Notes under the pieces: model-generated
The model's database searches: none
Seen by the model: only the letters and a program-made list of their open reading frames with translations
What the model was told of the DNA's origin: nothing
Made by a program: the position numbers and the translations under genes
Part shown: piece by piece, positions 1 through 9,410 of the stretch
How positions within the stretch are numbered: the stretch's first letter is position 1
Layout: each line of letters opens with the position of its first letter
Source: Glomus cerebriforme
Taxonomy: Eukaryota > Glomeromycota > Glomeromycetes > Glomerales > Glomeraceae
Length of the DNA: 19,215 nt
Assembly: GCA_003550305.1 (NCBI GenBank)
Contig: QKYT01000244.1
Location: 134,965 to 154,179 of the forward strand
Direction of reading: 5' to 3'

Positions 1-53
1 GATAATGTCAGCCAGAAATTTATTACTTATTTTAGTAACTGACTGACATTACC
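1..53. repeat. Short foldback at window edge
   Basis: Bases 1-15 and 39-53 form an inverted repeat matching at 13 of 15 positions, with a 23-bp loop. It may be the end of a larger element cut by the window boundary. No coding content is seen. Confidence 0.35.
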
Positions 54-91
54 GTAATTCCGGCCCTGAAAAAATGCGTACAGCTATTGAC

Positions 92-345
92 CTGACCTCT
101 GTATGCATATTTCGGGGTCCTATCTGAATTTCAAAGTAGAACCTGGTTTGGTGATGTAATGGGACAGTTTGGAAATATTCTAATGTTTCTTTTTACTTTT
201 TTTTTTCTTTAGAGATGATACCAGGACCTGGATTTTGAAATGGAATACCAGAATTGTAAGTTATAAGTGTGGAATAGTGCATTTTGGGAATGTTCTAACG
301 TTCCTTTTTAATTTTTTTCTTTAGGGATAATAGCTATGGACTTTG
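92..345 (+). repeat. Degenerate tandem exon/intron-like repeat (period about 111 bp)
   Basis: Two pyrimidine-rich tracts ending in ctttag (211-212 and 323-324) each follow a similar block (about 170-200 and 285-310) and precede a similar block (213-231 and 325-343). The 43-bp segment 213-255 sits between an AG and a strong donor-like GTAAG at 256, so it looks like a short exon between introns of about 67 bp (146-212) and 69 bp (256-324). A related block before 146 looks like an earlier exon copy. The reading frame is uncertain: one frame of 213-255 is open, but the next copy soon hits a stop. This is probably a decayed piece of a gene with duplicated exon-intron units. Confidence 0.4.
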
Positions 346-403
346 GCTTTAGTTATATCGAAAATATGCTGCAAGTTTTTTTTTTTTTAAAAAAAATTTA
401 ATT

Positions 404-547
404 GGATCCGAACTGAAAAATTTGGATCAGTTCAGATTAAAATTTTAGTTCTGATTCTGGTTCAGTTCTAAGTCAAAGAACTGAACCAGAACCAAATTGA
501 ATTTTCAGTTCAGATCCAGATCCTTATTAAATTTGGACTGAACCAGA
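404..547. repeat. Foldback repeat with GAACTGAA motifs
   Basis: Bases 455-469 and 477-491 are a perfect 15-bp inverted repeat with a 7-bp loop (470-476). Pairing continues imperfectly outward to about 404 and 545, through several copies of the octamer GAACTGAA or its complement and of GGATC. Transcribed, it would form one long hairpin. It looks like a foldback or MITE-like dispersed repeat. No flanking target duplication was recognised. Confidence 0.5.
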
Positions 548-559
548 CCATTCAGAGCT

Positions 560-900
560 TTAATCATACTGCACATTTTTTAGATGATTGATTTCCTTAT
601 ATGATGAAATTTCTTTCACTATTATTTCTTTATCTGAAAATGATTCCAGGGATATTCATATAAAAGATATATTTCTAATTGGGATTTTAGATTCTTTGAT
701 TTCATCATAGAGCATATAATACTTTTATTTCTTTGACTATTACCATACAAATACCAATGCTTCTTTCCACATTTGGGATAGATTCTGGAACTAAAGATCT
801 CATAGCAATCTATTTGATACTTACTTACCTTCCTTATTTATACTGAGGTTTAATTATTCCATGTGCTGGAGATCATAATTTTCTCAGAGAAAATTAATGT
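560..900. other. Spacer without recognisable genes
   Basis: A+T-rich DNA with stops in all frames. I see no gene, RNA or clear repeat here. Confidence 0.5.
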
Positions 901-921
901 ACCAATATATAGGAATATTAA

Positions 922-990
922 CAGTCCAGTTCAGTCAATCTTGGTCTGGTCTTTATCAGTCTGTGGTCTAGGACCAGACCGCGGACTGGA
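922..990. repeat. Second foldback repeat with GGTCTGGTC arms
   Basis: Bases 943-951 and 972-980 are a perfect 9-bp inverted repeat. The flanking hexamers at 923-928 and 983-988 are roughly complementary as well. GGTC, CAGTCC and GACC words recur up to about 1023, giving a local G+C-rich island in A+T-rich DNA. It is similar in style to the foldback at 404-547 but has a different sequence. Confidence 0.4.
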
Positions 991-1029
991 ATCGGTCAGT
1001 CCTATATAGAGGATTGCAGTCCCGTCTTA

Positions 1030-1279
1030 TAAAAAAAATTTTTTAACTGGCTAGATATAAATTGGGCCAAATTTATAATGCTGGCCAAAATTATAGAATT
1101 TGTGTAAACACCATGATTTTTTTCATTTATTTTTAATTTTATTTTTAACGTAATACAGCAAAGCTATAGGAAAGTTATATCAGTATCGCTACTCTATAAC
1201 TATGTCTAGTTCTAGGAAAACCTAGCGCCTGACTGCTGACTGCCAGAGGAACTGAGGTAGCATTAGCTACTGTACTAAA
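1030..1279. other. Spacer without recognisable genes
   Basis: A+T-rich. Two short related words with the core GGCCAAA occur at 1064-1090, and a small palindrome overlaps 1256-1270. No coding content was found. Confidence 0.4.
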
Positions 1280-1888
1280 TTAGGGAAGGGAAGAGAAATC
1301 TATATAATTCAAACGAAAATGAGAAAAAAAATAATAAAATTGATCCAAATAATCTATTGATAAATGAGAAAAATAATCGTAAAAATCTCTATGTAGTAAC
1401 CAATTACCCGAGTGAAGGAAATTGCTGGAAACCCATAGAAGCCAAGCGTTTAGGTTAACTGTGTGTCGGAGATGTGGAGGCTGAGGAGTAGTATTTGGAC
1501 GGTTAACAGATTTATCAGAATCACGTGAGGATCGATAGTTACGTTTAGCGGATTTGTTGATGTTCCATGATTTTTCTAAATTTTTAAACAGTGACGCTCT
1601 ACTGGACCAAATAATCGCGTAAGCATCTTTGATAAAGTGTGAGGTAAACCAAAGCAGGTGATCCGTGATGAGTTGTTTGGAGCCAAAAATTTGTTTTAAT
1701 AATGAAATTAGTTCAGTCGAGATGAAATTATGGATTAGAAGGTAAATGGGGTGATGGTCATCCTTTAAAGAGGAGACGATTTTGGTAAAAAGAGGTGTAT
1801 TTTTTAACTTTGTTCGCCAAAGTGACCATCTCATTTCCAGTAGTAGTAAAGTGGAGGTAGAAGCTGGTGTATCTACAATATCTGACAT
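1280..1888 (-). pseudogene. Fragment resembling the C-terminal tail of a LINE-type reverse transcriptase
   Basis: This is a 202-codon frame read from ATG at 1888, with an in-frame stop four codons upstream, so it is an isolated piece. It is hydrophobic and tryptophan-rich in its first half. Around residues 80-125 a block containing IIWSSR, then FKNLEKSW and a basic KSAKR, resembles the tail after the reverse transcriptase domain of glomeromycete LINE-like elements (an IW-x-x-R, E-W/K-S, K-x-K-R pattern). That resemblance is from memory and was not computed. No polymerase motif (YxDD) and no nuclease domain is present in the window. It could instead be an unknown lineage-specific gene; a BLASTP search against Rhizophagus proteins would settle it. 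Confidence 0.4.
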
Positions 1889-2460
1889 AGCGTTACATTT
1901 TTACCAGATCTACTCTGACTACCGATTTTTAATATACCTTTCTATCGGATCATGTGGTTAAATGATTATGATGCTAAATAAAAAGAATTAATGTTAAAAA
2001 TTGTCAAATCATTTTAATTTTCGATTTCTACATTTATACAGCATGTATAAAGAATCAATTCAATTTAATAAAAGAGGAAAGAAGGAAAATTAAAACTTAG
2101 GTTCAATAAAACAAAATATGGAATGTCTTCGAAGGATGATCCGATATAAATTACATATTTGTTCTTCTACAAAAAATGTAATTAATTAAAAAAATTTACA
2201 TTACTTCTTATCAATTGTTTATCAAAAAAAAAAAAAAAAAAAAAATTTTATGACTGAATTCTTTGATATCGATCATAGATGAATTATATTGTACCATCCC
2301 TCAAAACATATTTCTTAGGTAATTTATACCAATTCAGAGTCTTTATGCTTAGTTTTTTGACATTAATATCGTTCAAGAATCATCCTTTGTTTTAATATCG
2401 ATGTTTCTATTTATTTCTTCGATGCATCATTAGGGATACAATTGCATTGCTTTAATCTCT
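1889..2460. other. Spacer with a 22-bp A run
   Basis: No gene is seen. An uninterrupted run of 22 A lies at 2224-2245. The rest is A+T-rich without clear repeats. Confidence 0.5.
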
Positions 2461-2464
2461 AATA

Positions 2465-2657
2465 CTGTAGCAGAATTGAAACAATAAAGATTTTACTTCA
2501 AAAAGTGTGAACTATTTTTAACATTTATTTTTTACTGATTAACCAATGACAATTGCTTTTTATAAACTGCAAAATTCCTAAAGATTCTACTGTTATATAT
2601 AGATCGTAAAAATTGTCAAAATGATCCGTTTCTCCCCTGCTTTCAATTCTGCTACAG
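2465..2657. repeat. Perfect 17-bp inverted repeat spanning 193 bp
   Basis: Bases 2465-2481 and 2641-2657 are exact reverse complements, separated by 159 bp. This is far longer than expected by chance at this spacing. It may be the termini of a small non-autonomous element, although no matching target duplication is visible outside the arms. The right arm lies inside the small ORF at 2621-2779. Confidence 0.5.
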
Positions 2658-2779
2658 GAACACTTGTTGATACTATCATAAAGGGTACATATTCTTCAAT
2701 AAATTTAACAAACGAACGTCAACATCTAGAATCACATAATAATTGGTTCAATTTCAGTTCCAATCACATGGTTAAATAA
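2621..2779 (+). CDS. Small ORF of unknown function (52 aa), doubtful
   Basis: The ATG at 2621 opens a 52-codon frame ending in TAA at 2777-2779. A TATA-like stretch (TTATATATAG) lies about 25 bp upstream. The product would be polar, Asn/Ser/Thr-rich and without a signal peptide, membrane segment or motif I recognise. Its last codons overlap the end of the opposite-strand KCTD pseudogene at 2772. Codon choice looks reasonable, but in DNA of this composition a frame of this length can arise by chance. Treat it as unproven. Confidence 0.15.
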   Translation: MIRFSPAFNSATGTLVDTIIKGTYSSINLTNERQHLESHNNWFNFSSNHMVK

Positions 2780-3210
2780 ACTTCAAATCCCCAAGTTCGT
2801 CTTGATTATTATTTTGTTCAGAATCTAATTTAGATTTGATTTTAAAAATAAGTTCCTCAATACAATAGAATTCCGTCTGTCGTAATAACTTTGCAATTAA
2901 TGCCTTATCAGTAAGAATTCTCTTTTGTAAATAAAATTCAAGTACATATTTTAAATAACTCCATTTCTATCAATGAAAATATTATTTATCATCAAGCGTG
3001 GTAGAAAAATTGTCGCTGAAAAGACCTGAGAAGAAGCTTTTTTATTTCAAAAGTGTATTTTTCGTAATGTGGTATAAAAGCACGCCACCAACATTAAGAG
3101 ACGCAATTGAATTCATTGTAAAGTCAAGCAATAATAAAAAAAAAAGTTACTCCCAGTTCGTCGATCTCTGAAAATATAATATCAACATCATATGATTGAT
3201 TTATAAAAGG
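2772..3210 (-). pseudogene. Decayed KCTD/BTB_2 (K+ channel tetramerisation-type) gene
   Basis: Reading the minus strand from an ATG at 3114-3116 to a TAA at 2772-2774 gives 115 codons in one frame that track the BTB_2/KCTD fold. SLNVGGVLLY (codons 6-15) is the hallmark LNVGG start. ITKNTLLK follows, then after a stop KSFFSGLFSDNF, which matches the S-x-F-S-x-L-F segment. IFIDRNG appears in another frame near 2970, and YLKYVLEF then LLRQTEFYCIEELI match the C-terminal LL-x-E-A-x-F-Y-x-I-x-x-L block. In-frame stops fall at codons 25, 45, 49 and 50, with a local frame change around the FIDRNG motif. A further coding-like stretch (IFSEIDELGVT) lies just upstream to about 3210. Functional KCTD proteins oligomerise through this domain, often as cullin-3 adaptors. 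This copy cannot make a full domain. The assignment rests on motif order. Confidence 0.65.
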
Positions 3211-3230
3211 CTTTTGAAAAATCATTTCTT

Positions 3231-3467
3231 TTAACGCATAATTCCTTTAAAAAGAAAATATACTTTTAGTTTATAGATGAATGAAATAATTGAGCGTTCA
3301 ACGAAAGTATATTTATGAAGTTTAATTTGTAATTTGATCACCGATTTCCAACTTTTCGGGTATGCGCCATATGAACTTCGATTGCTTATTAACTTGGACG
3401 TCAGATTATTAATTTCTGTACCGTCGATTTCTTGTTGATCTTCGTTGATCTTTGTTGATCTTTTCAT
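3231..3467 (-). CDS. Hypothetical 78-aa ORF upstream of the KCTD pseudogene
   Basis: The ATG at 3465-3467 opens a basic, lysine- and isoleucine-rich frame of 78 aa that ends at 3231. Its first codons lie in a 10-bp sequence repeated three times (about 3432-3461), giving a repetitive K/I/N/E/D/Q start. It has no signal peptide, domain or catalytic motif that I recognise. Because it lies on the same strand just upstream of the KCTD remnant, it may be the worn 5' part of the same old gene, or a chance frame. Confidence 0.2.
   Translation of the reverse strand: MKRSTKINEDQQEIDGTEINNLTSKLISNRSSYGAYPKSWKSVIKLQIKLHKYTFVERSIISFIYKLKVYFLFKGIMR
3432..3461. repeat. Three tandem copies of a 10-bp unit
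   Basis: The unit TTGTTGATCT is repeated three times with single-base changes at one position. It overlaps the start of the 78-aa minus-strand ORF. Confidence 0.7.
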
Positions 3468-4520
3468 TTAATGTAAGGGTACCAGCTTATCTGATCATCC
3501 CGTTTATTTAAATAAAAAAAAATTATTCGATCAAAATAAGTTAATTAATCCAATTAAAAAAAATTGTTCTAGTTTTAAACTTAAAAGAAATGCACAACCT
3601 CTATGCTGAGATTTTTAAATCATTTGTATATAATATGATTTTGAAATTTGTTATAGAGAATAACACGTGACTTTCAAACAACAATAAATTTATTCCGTCC
3701 GTACCAGAAATGCACTAGTATTAATTTTTAACGCCTTAACACCTCTAAAAATAATAAAAATAATAAAAATAATAATACGTTATTATGATCACAAGTCACA
3801 CGAATTATTTAAAAAAAGCAATAATAAATGACTGTTGATCATAAAAGGCGCTTTTTGATCTAACCTAATTAATTTACGCCAAGATTTATTTTTATATTTT
3901 GAATTCTTTTTGCATATTAAAAATTTATTCTTTGTAACTCTTTATGCATCATATACATTCTAGTCTAAACCAAATTAGGAATTGTTATTTTTTTTCTGTT
4001 TCGTATTATTTTTTTTGGCAACTCTTATAAAAATTTGATGAATGAAATTCCAAAATATACTGCAATGGTTTTATAGTCTACTCAAAATAATTATCAACGT
4101 CAAGAGTAAAAACTTATTAGTAAAGTTCTTTATAAAGGGTGAGTTTCTATAATAATAAATTAGAGTGAAATTAAAAAAGTTTCTTGGCACTTTCTTGGCG
4201 CTTTTCTTGGCAAACCGTAAGAGGAAAAGATCTCCATGAAATTGTCAAATGAAGTACCATTCAATTATATTATACCTAACCACTTAAGGGGTAAAATATA
4301 TGCGGATGATTTTTTTACCGATCATTTCAATACATGAATTGTTTACATTGTAAAATACTAAACAACCAATAAAAGCTGAGTCGCAAACTCAAAATATTTA
4401 ATTCTTTGTCGTAACTTCATATGAAGTTTTTTCAAATTTTTTTTTTAAAGTTGTATAATTATTATTAGGTCTTACAAAAATTATTATGATACATAAATTA
4501 TTGTTATTTTTATTTTTATT
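3468..4520. other. Spacer without recognisable genes
   Basis: Stops are frequent in all frames. A 9-bp unit (AAAAATAAT) is repeated three times at 3747-3773. Nothing else can be supported. Confidence 0.5.
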
Positions 4521-4523
4521 TAT

Positions 4524-4557
4524 TTTTAGTCAAGAAAAAGACGCAGTGAGCAGTAAC
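4524..4557. repeat. Degenerate repeat copy A, upstream of the chitin deacetylase gene
   Basis: A segment centred on AGACGCAGTGAGCAGTAAC is matched, with a few changes, at 7166-7199. Both copies follow a T run and a TTAGT-CAAG-like word. They lie about 2.6 kb apart and bracket the deacetylase gene in the same orientation. The origin is unknown. Confidence 0.4.
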
Positions 4558-5340
4558 GCAGAAATAAGTATAATGTTAATGTAACCCCTTAATGAGCGGA
4601 CAGTCTCGTCTGCATCTTTTATAAAATTGTTCTTTATAAGAATCAGAATAAACTTTTTTTATAACTAGTCCACGAGCCAGATAAATTATTGTTCATGTGT
4701 TTACTCATAGTCCCATACTCTTTAAGATCTAACAGCTAACCTTTTAAGCATTTGTTAAGAAAAAATTTTACATTTATTATTTACTTTGTAAAAAAAAAAA
4801 AAAAAAAAAAAAAATTCAAATTCTCAATAAAGGATAAAATAAAATTATCAATCTCAAAGATCCCGTTTCTAAATGTGAAACCCCCAGAAAATAAATTTCT
4901 TGAAATAACTTAATTAGTCAGTTTTAATTATAAATTACCAGTAATGTGCATTCATAATACATTAAGAGAATTAAGAGAGAAAAAGCCAAGAATTTCCGAA
5001 ATAAATTAATTTTAAATCAGCTTTTCTGGTTCTTTTTCCGAATTGCATCATGATTATTTATTATATTTATATTACATCATGGTATATACCGTAATTTGGT
5101 ATGAATGACAATCATAATTATATATGGTATATTATCATGTACACTTAAAAAAAGAACTTCACCACTTTGTTAATAAAAATAATTACGTTTTCCTTAATAG
5201 TTAATAGGCTTAAATTGATTATTATAGACTTTCTTTGATGTATAAAAAAAAAAAAAAGATTTTTGTTTTGCGTTACTTATTCGTTTGAGATTTAAGGTCT
5301 ACTTTGGGTTACCGTTAGAAATTTGTCGTACAACATAAAC
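4558..5340. other. Spacer with a 25-bp A run
   Basis: No gene is recognised. A run of 25 A lies at 4790-4814. The rest is A+T-rich with scattered short direct repeats. Confidence 0.5.
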
Positions 5341-5358
5341 ATCATATTCCTGCAAACT

Positions 5359-5571
5359 TATATAAATGCACCACTCCTGGGTTTTTTTCACATCTGTTTT
5401 TAGACAAATAAATTCATTTTACTATTTTGCACCATTCTTTTCTTTCTTTTTATAACAAAAGAAAAAAAATTAATAATCTGTTGAACAGATCAAAAAAGGA
5501 AAAAAAAAGTTATAAATACACCATCATTTTTTTTTCTTTTACCAAATTTTTTTTCTCCGAAAAAAAAAAAA
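5359..5571 (+). promoter_or_regulatory. Probable promoter of the chitin deacetylase gene
   Basis: Two TATA-like boxes precede the start codon: TATATAAAT at 5359-5367 and TATAAATA at 5511-5518. The second would place transcription start about 30 bp further on and leave a short 5' leader ending in T-rich and then A-rich tracts (5527-5571) directly before ATG. Which box is used cannot be told from sequence alone. Confidence 0.4.
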
Positions 5572-6994
5572 ATGTATACGGATAAATTATTTTCAGCAAT
5601 TTCAATTTTATTGTTAGCATTAACCACTACAACATTAAATGTTGAAGCACAACTTCCAGGTAAATGGCCTCCAGTTGATACACCACCACCACCTGTCGCT
5701 TCTTGGACTGCTCTTGTAGATCAAACTAAATTAGCGAAAGCTCCTATTAGACCTCCTGGAACTCCATGTGCTCCTGTTGACACCTTTTGTGTTTGGTCAT
5801 GCACAACTTGTACAAGACCCGAATCTGATTTCACTAATTGTCCAAATAAAGGAGGTAAATAATAATTTAATCAATAAGATATAAAAAAATATATGATTGT
5901 TAAATGATTTTTCTAATTTTTATTATTTTTGATTTCTTTTCAGATTGGGCTTTAACTTATGATGATGGCCCTACGTAAGTATTAATTATTGATCAGATAT
6001 ATATATATTTTTTTTCATGTACACACAACGTATATAATTAATTAACAAAAAAAATCTTTCTCTTTAGAACAAACACATTGAAAGTTCTCGATGCTCTTAA
6101 TACTAGAGGTCTTAAGGCAACATTCTTTGCAATTGGAAGTAGAGTTATTGAAAATCCCCAAATTCTTAAACAAATCGTTGATAATGGTAAGTGTTTACGG
6201 TCTAAACATATTAAATAATAATATAGGATACGTTGTAGAAATTTATTTTTTTTTTAATCATTTTTTTTTTAGGCCATCAAGTTGGAGTACATACTTGGTC
6301 ACACACACCTCTTACATCACAAACTACTGAAGAAATTATAGCTGAAGTAAAATGGACAGAAACTGCAATTAAACAAGCCGTTGGTCTTACACCTAAATGG
6401 TTTAGACCTCCTCAAGGAGATTTTGATGATAGAGTTCGTGGAATTTTAACACAACTTGGATATAAATCTGCAATTTGGAATCATGATACATTTGATTGGG
6501 AATCAAATTCAGATCCAACTTATGATTTAAGTTGGATTCCAGGAAATTTTTCGATTTGGGTACAAAATACAACTGCACCAACAGGTTTTGCTTCTTTGGA
6601 ACATGATGCTTTTAATAAATCTTCTTCAATGACACCCGTAGCTATGGATATTGTTTTAAAAGCTAAATTTCACCCAGAAAGTGTTAGCGTATGTACGGGT
6701 GATAAACAACCTTATGTTGAAAACGTTCAACTTCCCAAATCTAATATTCAAGGAGATACTACTACTCCTACTACTGGTGGTGCTGGTGCTGGTGCTGGTG
6801 CTGGTGCGGGTAAAGGAGCTACTACTGGTGCTGGTGCTGGCGCTGGTGCTGGTACCGGAACTACTACTACAAGTGGTCTACCTCCTGTTCTCAGCAAAAG
6901 TGGCACAGCTTCTATTGAAAAGAACGTACTATTAAGCATTGTGTGTGGATTAATAATGATGATTTTCGGTTTTGCTGGAACCGTCTACATCTAA
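5572..6994 (+). CDS. Chitin deacetylase, NodB family, secreted and probably GPI-anchored
   Basis: Exons are 5572-5854, 5944-5974, 6068-6186 and 6273-6994 with GT-AG introns of 89, 93 and 86 bp, giving 384 aa. The enzyme removes acetyl groups from chitin to form chitosan at the cell surface. A signal peptide (residues 1-26, ending VEA) leads to a Pro-rich and Cys-rich N-terminus (about 66-91) typical of Mucoromycota members. All five NodB motifs are intact: TYDDGP (99-104, base D101, metal ligand D102), HTWSH (151-155, metal ligands), RPPQGD (189-194), DTFDW (216-220) and LEH (253-255, acid H255). A Gly-Ala stalk (313-338) and a Ser/Thr stretch lead to a hydrophobic tail (363-384) typical of a GPI signal. 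Family assignment and splicing are well supported; the anchor is inferred from the tail. The ATG is the first after the A run and begins the signal peptide. Confidence 0.93.
6777..6852 (+). repeat. GCTGGT hexamer repeat coding for a Gly-Ala stalk
   Basis: Near-perfect GGTGCT hexamers run through 6777-6808 and 6828-6852, broken by a short KGATT-coding segment. They encode alternating Gly-Ala between the catalytic domain and the GPI tail. Length variation between strains or nuclei would be expected, because such repeats slip during replication. Confidence 0.75.
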
Positions 6995-7165
6995 AGCAAT
7001 ATAATAATAATTAATAATATTTCACAAAAAAAAAAAAAAAAGACTATTTTTTAAATAGAATTTACTATTCAATTTTTTTTAATTAGTTACTTTCAACAAA
7101 AAATTAATAATAATTCAATTGATCCGTATACATAAATCATTCTTTTTTTTCATATATATATATAT
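6995..7165. other. 3' flank of the chitin deacetylase gene
   Basis: A+T-rich. AATAATAATTAATAATA follows the stop and a run of 16 A lies at 7026-7041. No canonical AATAAA is present, so the poly(A) site cannot be fixed. Confidence 0.35.
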
Positions 7166-7199
7166 TTTTTAGTTAAGTTGAGACGCAATGAGTAGTAAC
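7166..7199. repeat. Degenerate repeat copy B, downstream of the chitin deacetylase gene
   Basis: This is the partner of 4524-4557, with the core AGACGCAATGAGTAGTAAC. It is in the same orientation and follows a T run. Confidence 0.4.
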
Positions 7200-7480
7200 T
7201 TGAGTACAGGTTAAAAATAAAGTTTAACTTAATACTAAATAGAACTCTCATTACCCCCTCCCAAGAGAAGCCGCCTCGTTAGATTTACTATTTTTCGTAT
7301 GTCACGTGCTAACATATTTTGCATTTTCGTATTTTTTTTTTAACAAAAATAAAAATTTTTCTTTTTCTTTTTCTTGTCATTATCAAAACAATACATTATT
7401 ATTTTTTTGATCCTGATGATTTCAAATATAATAAATTTTTACCGAATGATTAGAAAATCGTACACATTTTTATAAAACAT

Positions 7481-7564
7481 AATAAGCACCCTTACCAGAA
7501 TTACGAGTTTTGACCTGCGTTATGTCGATCTTGGCCAGCGTTAGGTGCAAAAAAGGTGCTTATT
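7481..7564. repeat. 84-bp inverted repeat with AATAAGCACC ends
   Basis: Bases 7481-7490 and 7555-7564 are exact 10-bp reverse complements, and the interior is richer in G+C than its surroundings. The same word, AAGCACCC, recurs at 8469-8476, so it may be a terminal motif of a dispersed element. A GGTACC-centred palindrome follows at 7566-7575. Confidence 0.45.
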
Positions 7565-7584
7565 TACGGTACCGTACGGTAACG

Positions 7585-8240
7585 AGAAAATATAGATAAT
7601 TGTTCCGTTAATTTATAAACGGATCCTATTAAACGGATAATAAACTAGGATACTCTAAGATATATCCTATTAACTGATATTAGTTATTTATCATAAACAA
7701 AATATATTAACAATAAAAGCAACAAAGGAATCACCCCAATAATAATAAATAATAAAATTTAAAATATTGAATATGTAATAAACAGTTTTCTTTAAAATCT
7801 TCAAATACATTTATACTGTATCCGATTTAATAATATAGATGGAATCAGAAAGAACAAAGTTAATGAAAATAAATTAATCTTTTATTAACATCAAATTTCT
7901 GACTTTTTGTAGTTTCAATAATCAACCTTTTGGTAACTAAATTAATGATTACTTTAAGATGAACTATACCTGTAATTGTCTCTTCCTGAATGGTTAGAAA
8001 GGAAATTTCTTACAAAGTGTCCGTTCATAATATGATGATACTGTTTTCCTTCAGGATGAGGAATTTAAAATTAAAATTTAATTTATCTGATGAATTCTTG
8101 AAAATCAAGATAAAATTCCTTGATTTAACATATCAGCATAAAGTTAAATAGTTTATGAAGTTTAATAAATGGAATTACTGGTGTGTTTTATAAATGTACT
8201 AATTTTCAAATTTCCCGATGCACAGAATCTAGTAGAAACC
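7585..8240. other. Spacer without recognisable genes
   Basis: A+T-rich. I see only weak short inverted repeats and no coding frame worth naming. Confidence 0.5.
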
Positions 8241-8248
8241 ATAGTGCC

Positions 8249-8281
8249 GGCCGGTATTACGAATAGTGTTGGCCGGTATTA
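8249..8281. repeat. Direct repeat GGCCGGTATTA
   Basis: The 11-bp word occurs at 8249-8259 and 8271-8281. A related inverted GCCGGC core lies about 115 bp further on, near 8390. It may be the worn end of a transposable element, but no boundaries are clear. Confidence 0.35.
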
Positions 8282-8399
8282 TTAATCATGTGATCCTAAT
8301 TTTGACGAAATAATCAAAGGATTACTAAATTTGATGTGAGGAATAAAAAAAATGGTTATTCGAATAATTCTTGATATTACTCCTCAGCCGGCGTTTTGT

Positions 8400-9410
8400 A
8401 ATATCTTCTAAAACTTACCAAAACTAAATCAAAACCAAACGCAAAGAAAATATTTACCATACTGATTTAAGCACCCATTTTTGAGTATAATTCTGGCATA
8501 ATTCCGTTCAAAATTGACAAGTTATTTGAAATAGGCTATAAATTAAAATGTAAAATACTAACTAAAAAACTATTGTGTAATCGCAGTTTTATTTAAAAAT
8601 GATCGACAACATGCAGTTTTAACGAAAACGGCGATAAATCAAAGTTACGATTTTTTTTTTTTTTTTTTTGAAATTTGCACATTTTAAAAAATTCTTTTTA
8701 AAGTAATTGATTAAAACATATATTAATATTCTATATCTGAGCTAGCTTCCCTTGAACATAGATTCTGTTTAATTTAATGAGACAAGTTATATGCCTAACA
8801 TAATCAATTTAATAAGAAATAAACGTGCGAATTCTATATAGTTTTAATCTCACTTTATATCATAAAGATCATTATATTATTCGTTAATAGAAAGAATTTT
8901 AAAATATACATAAAATTCGTTACGTAATAGATTGGTAATTGTGAATATCGGAAAATGACCCTGTTGGAAAGGATAACTAATCAGCTACATATGGAAATCA
9001 AAATCAATTAAGAGTTTTTTTTTTGATTTATTAATTTTATAGCTTGTGATTGATGTATGTTCACATGGAAGATGATACTTTTTATTAATTTAGACAGACA
9101 AATTTTCGTTCTTTCTTTTTTTGACTAATTGATGACGGTACCTTGGCTTTTTATGTTCTACTATGAATCCCAATTTATGATATTCATTCTTTCTATACAT
9201 ATTAAACCTGTTTAACAATTATGCGAACAAATAAAAAGATGTCACTCAGATATATTTTTTTAAAAGCGATTGGTCTTTTCGCCCAATAATATTTATGCAT
9301 GATCAAATTTGAAATCTTTTAATTTTTTGGGGATAAAATATTTTCTAATCTCATGTGTCATTACATTCACAATGCATACTAAAACAAATAAAAAGAAAAT
9401 TTATATTTAA
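8400..9410. other. Spacer before the J-domain gene
   Basis: No gene is seen. It holds an AAGCACCC word at 8469 and a 19-bp T run at 8651-8669. I could not identify a convincing promoter for the downstream gene. Confidence 0.45.

Noticed and set aside
6091..6330. 79-aa plus-strand ORF
   Set aside because: It runs in the wrong frame through exon 3, intron 3 and exon 4 of the deacetylase.
6681..6939. Open frames in other frames and on the opposite strand across the Gly-Ala repeat
   Set aside because: They arise because the hexamer repeat is open in several frames, giving Leu/Val-rich and Ala/Pro-rich shadows. The deacetylase frame explains the sequence.
6596..6994. A separate 132-aa protein starting at TTG 6596
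   Set aside because: It is the 3' part of exon 4 of the chitin deacetylase, which begins at 6273. TTG is not a credible start here.
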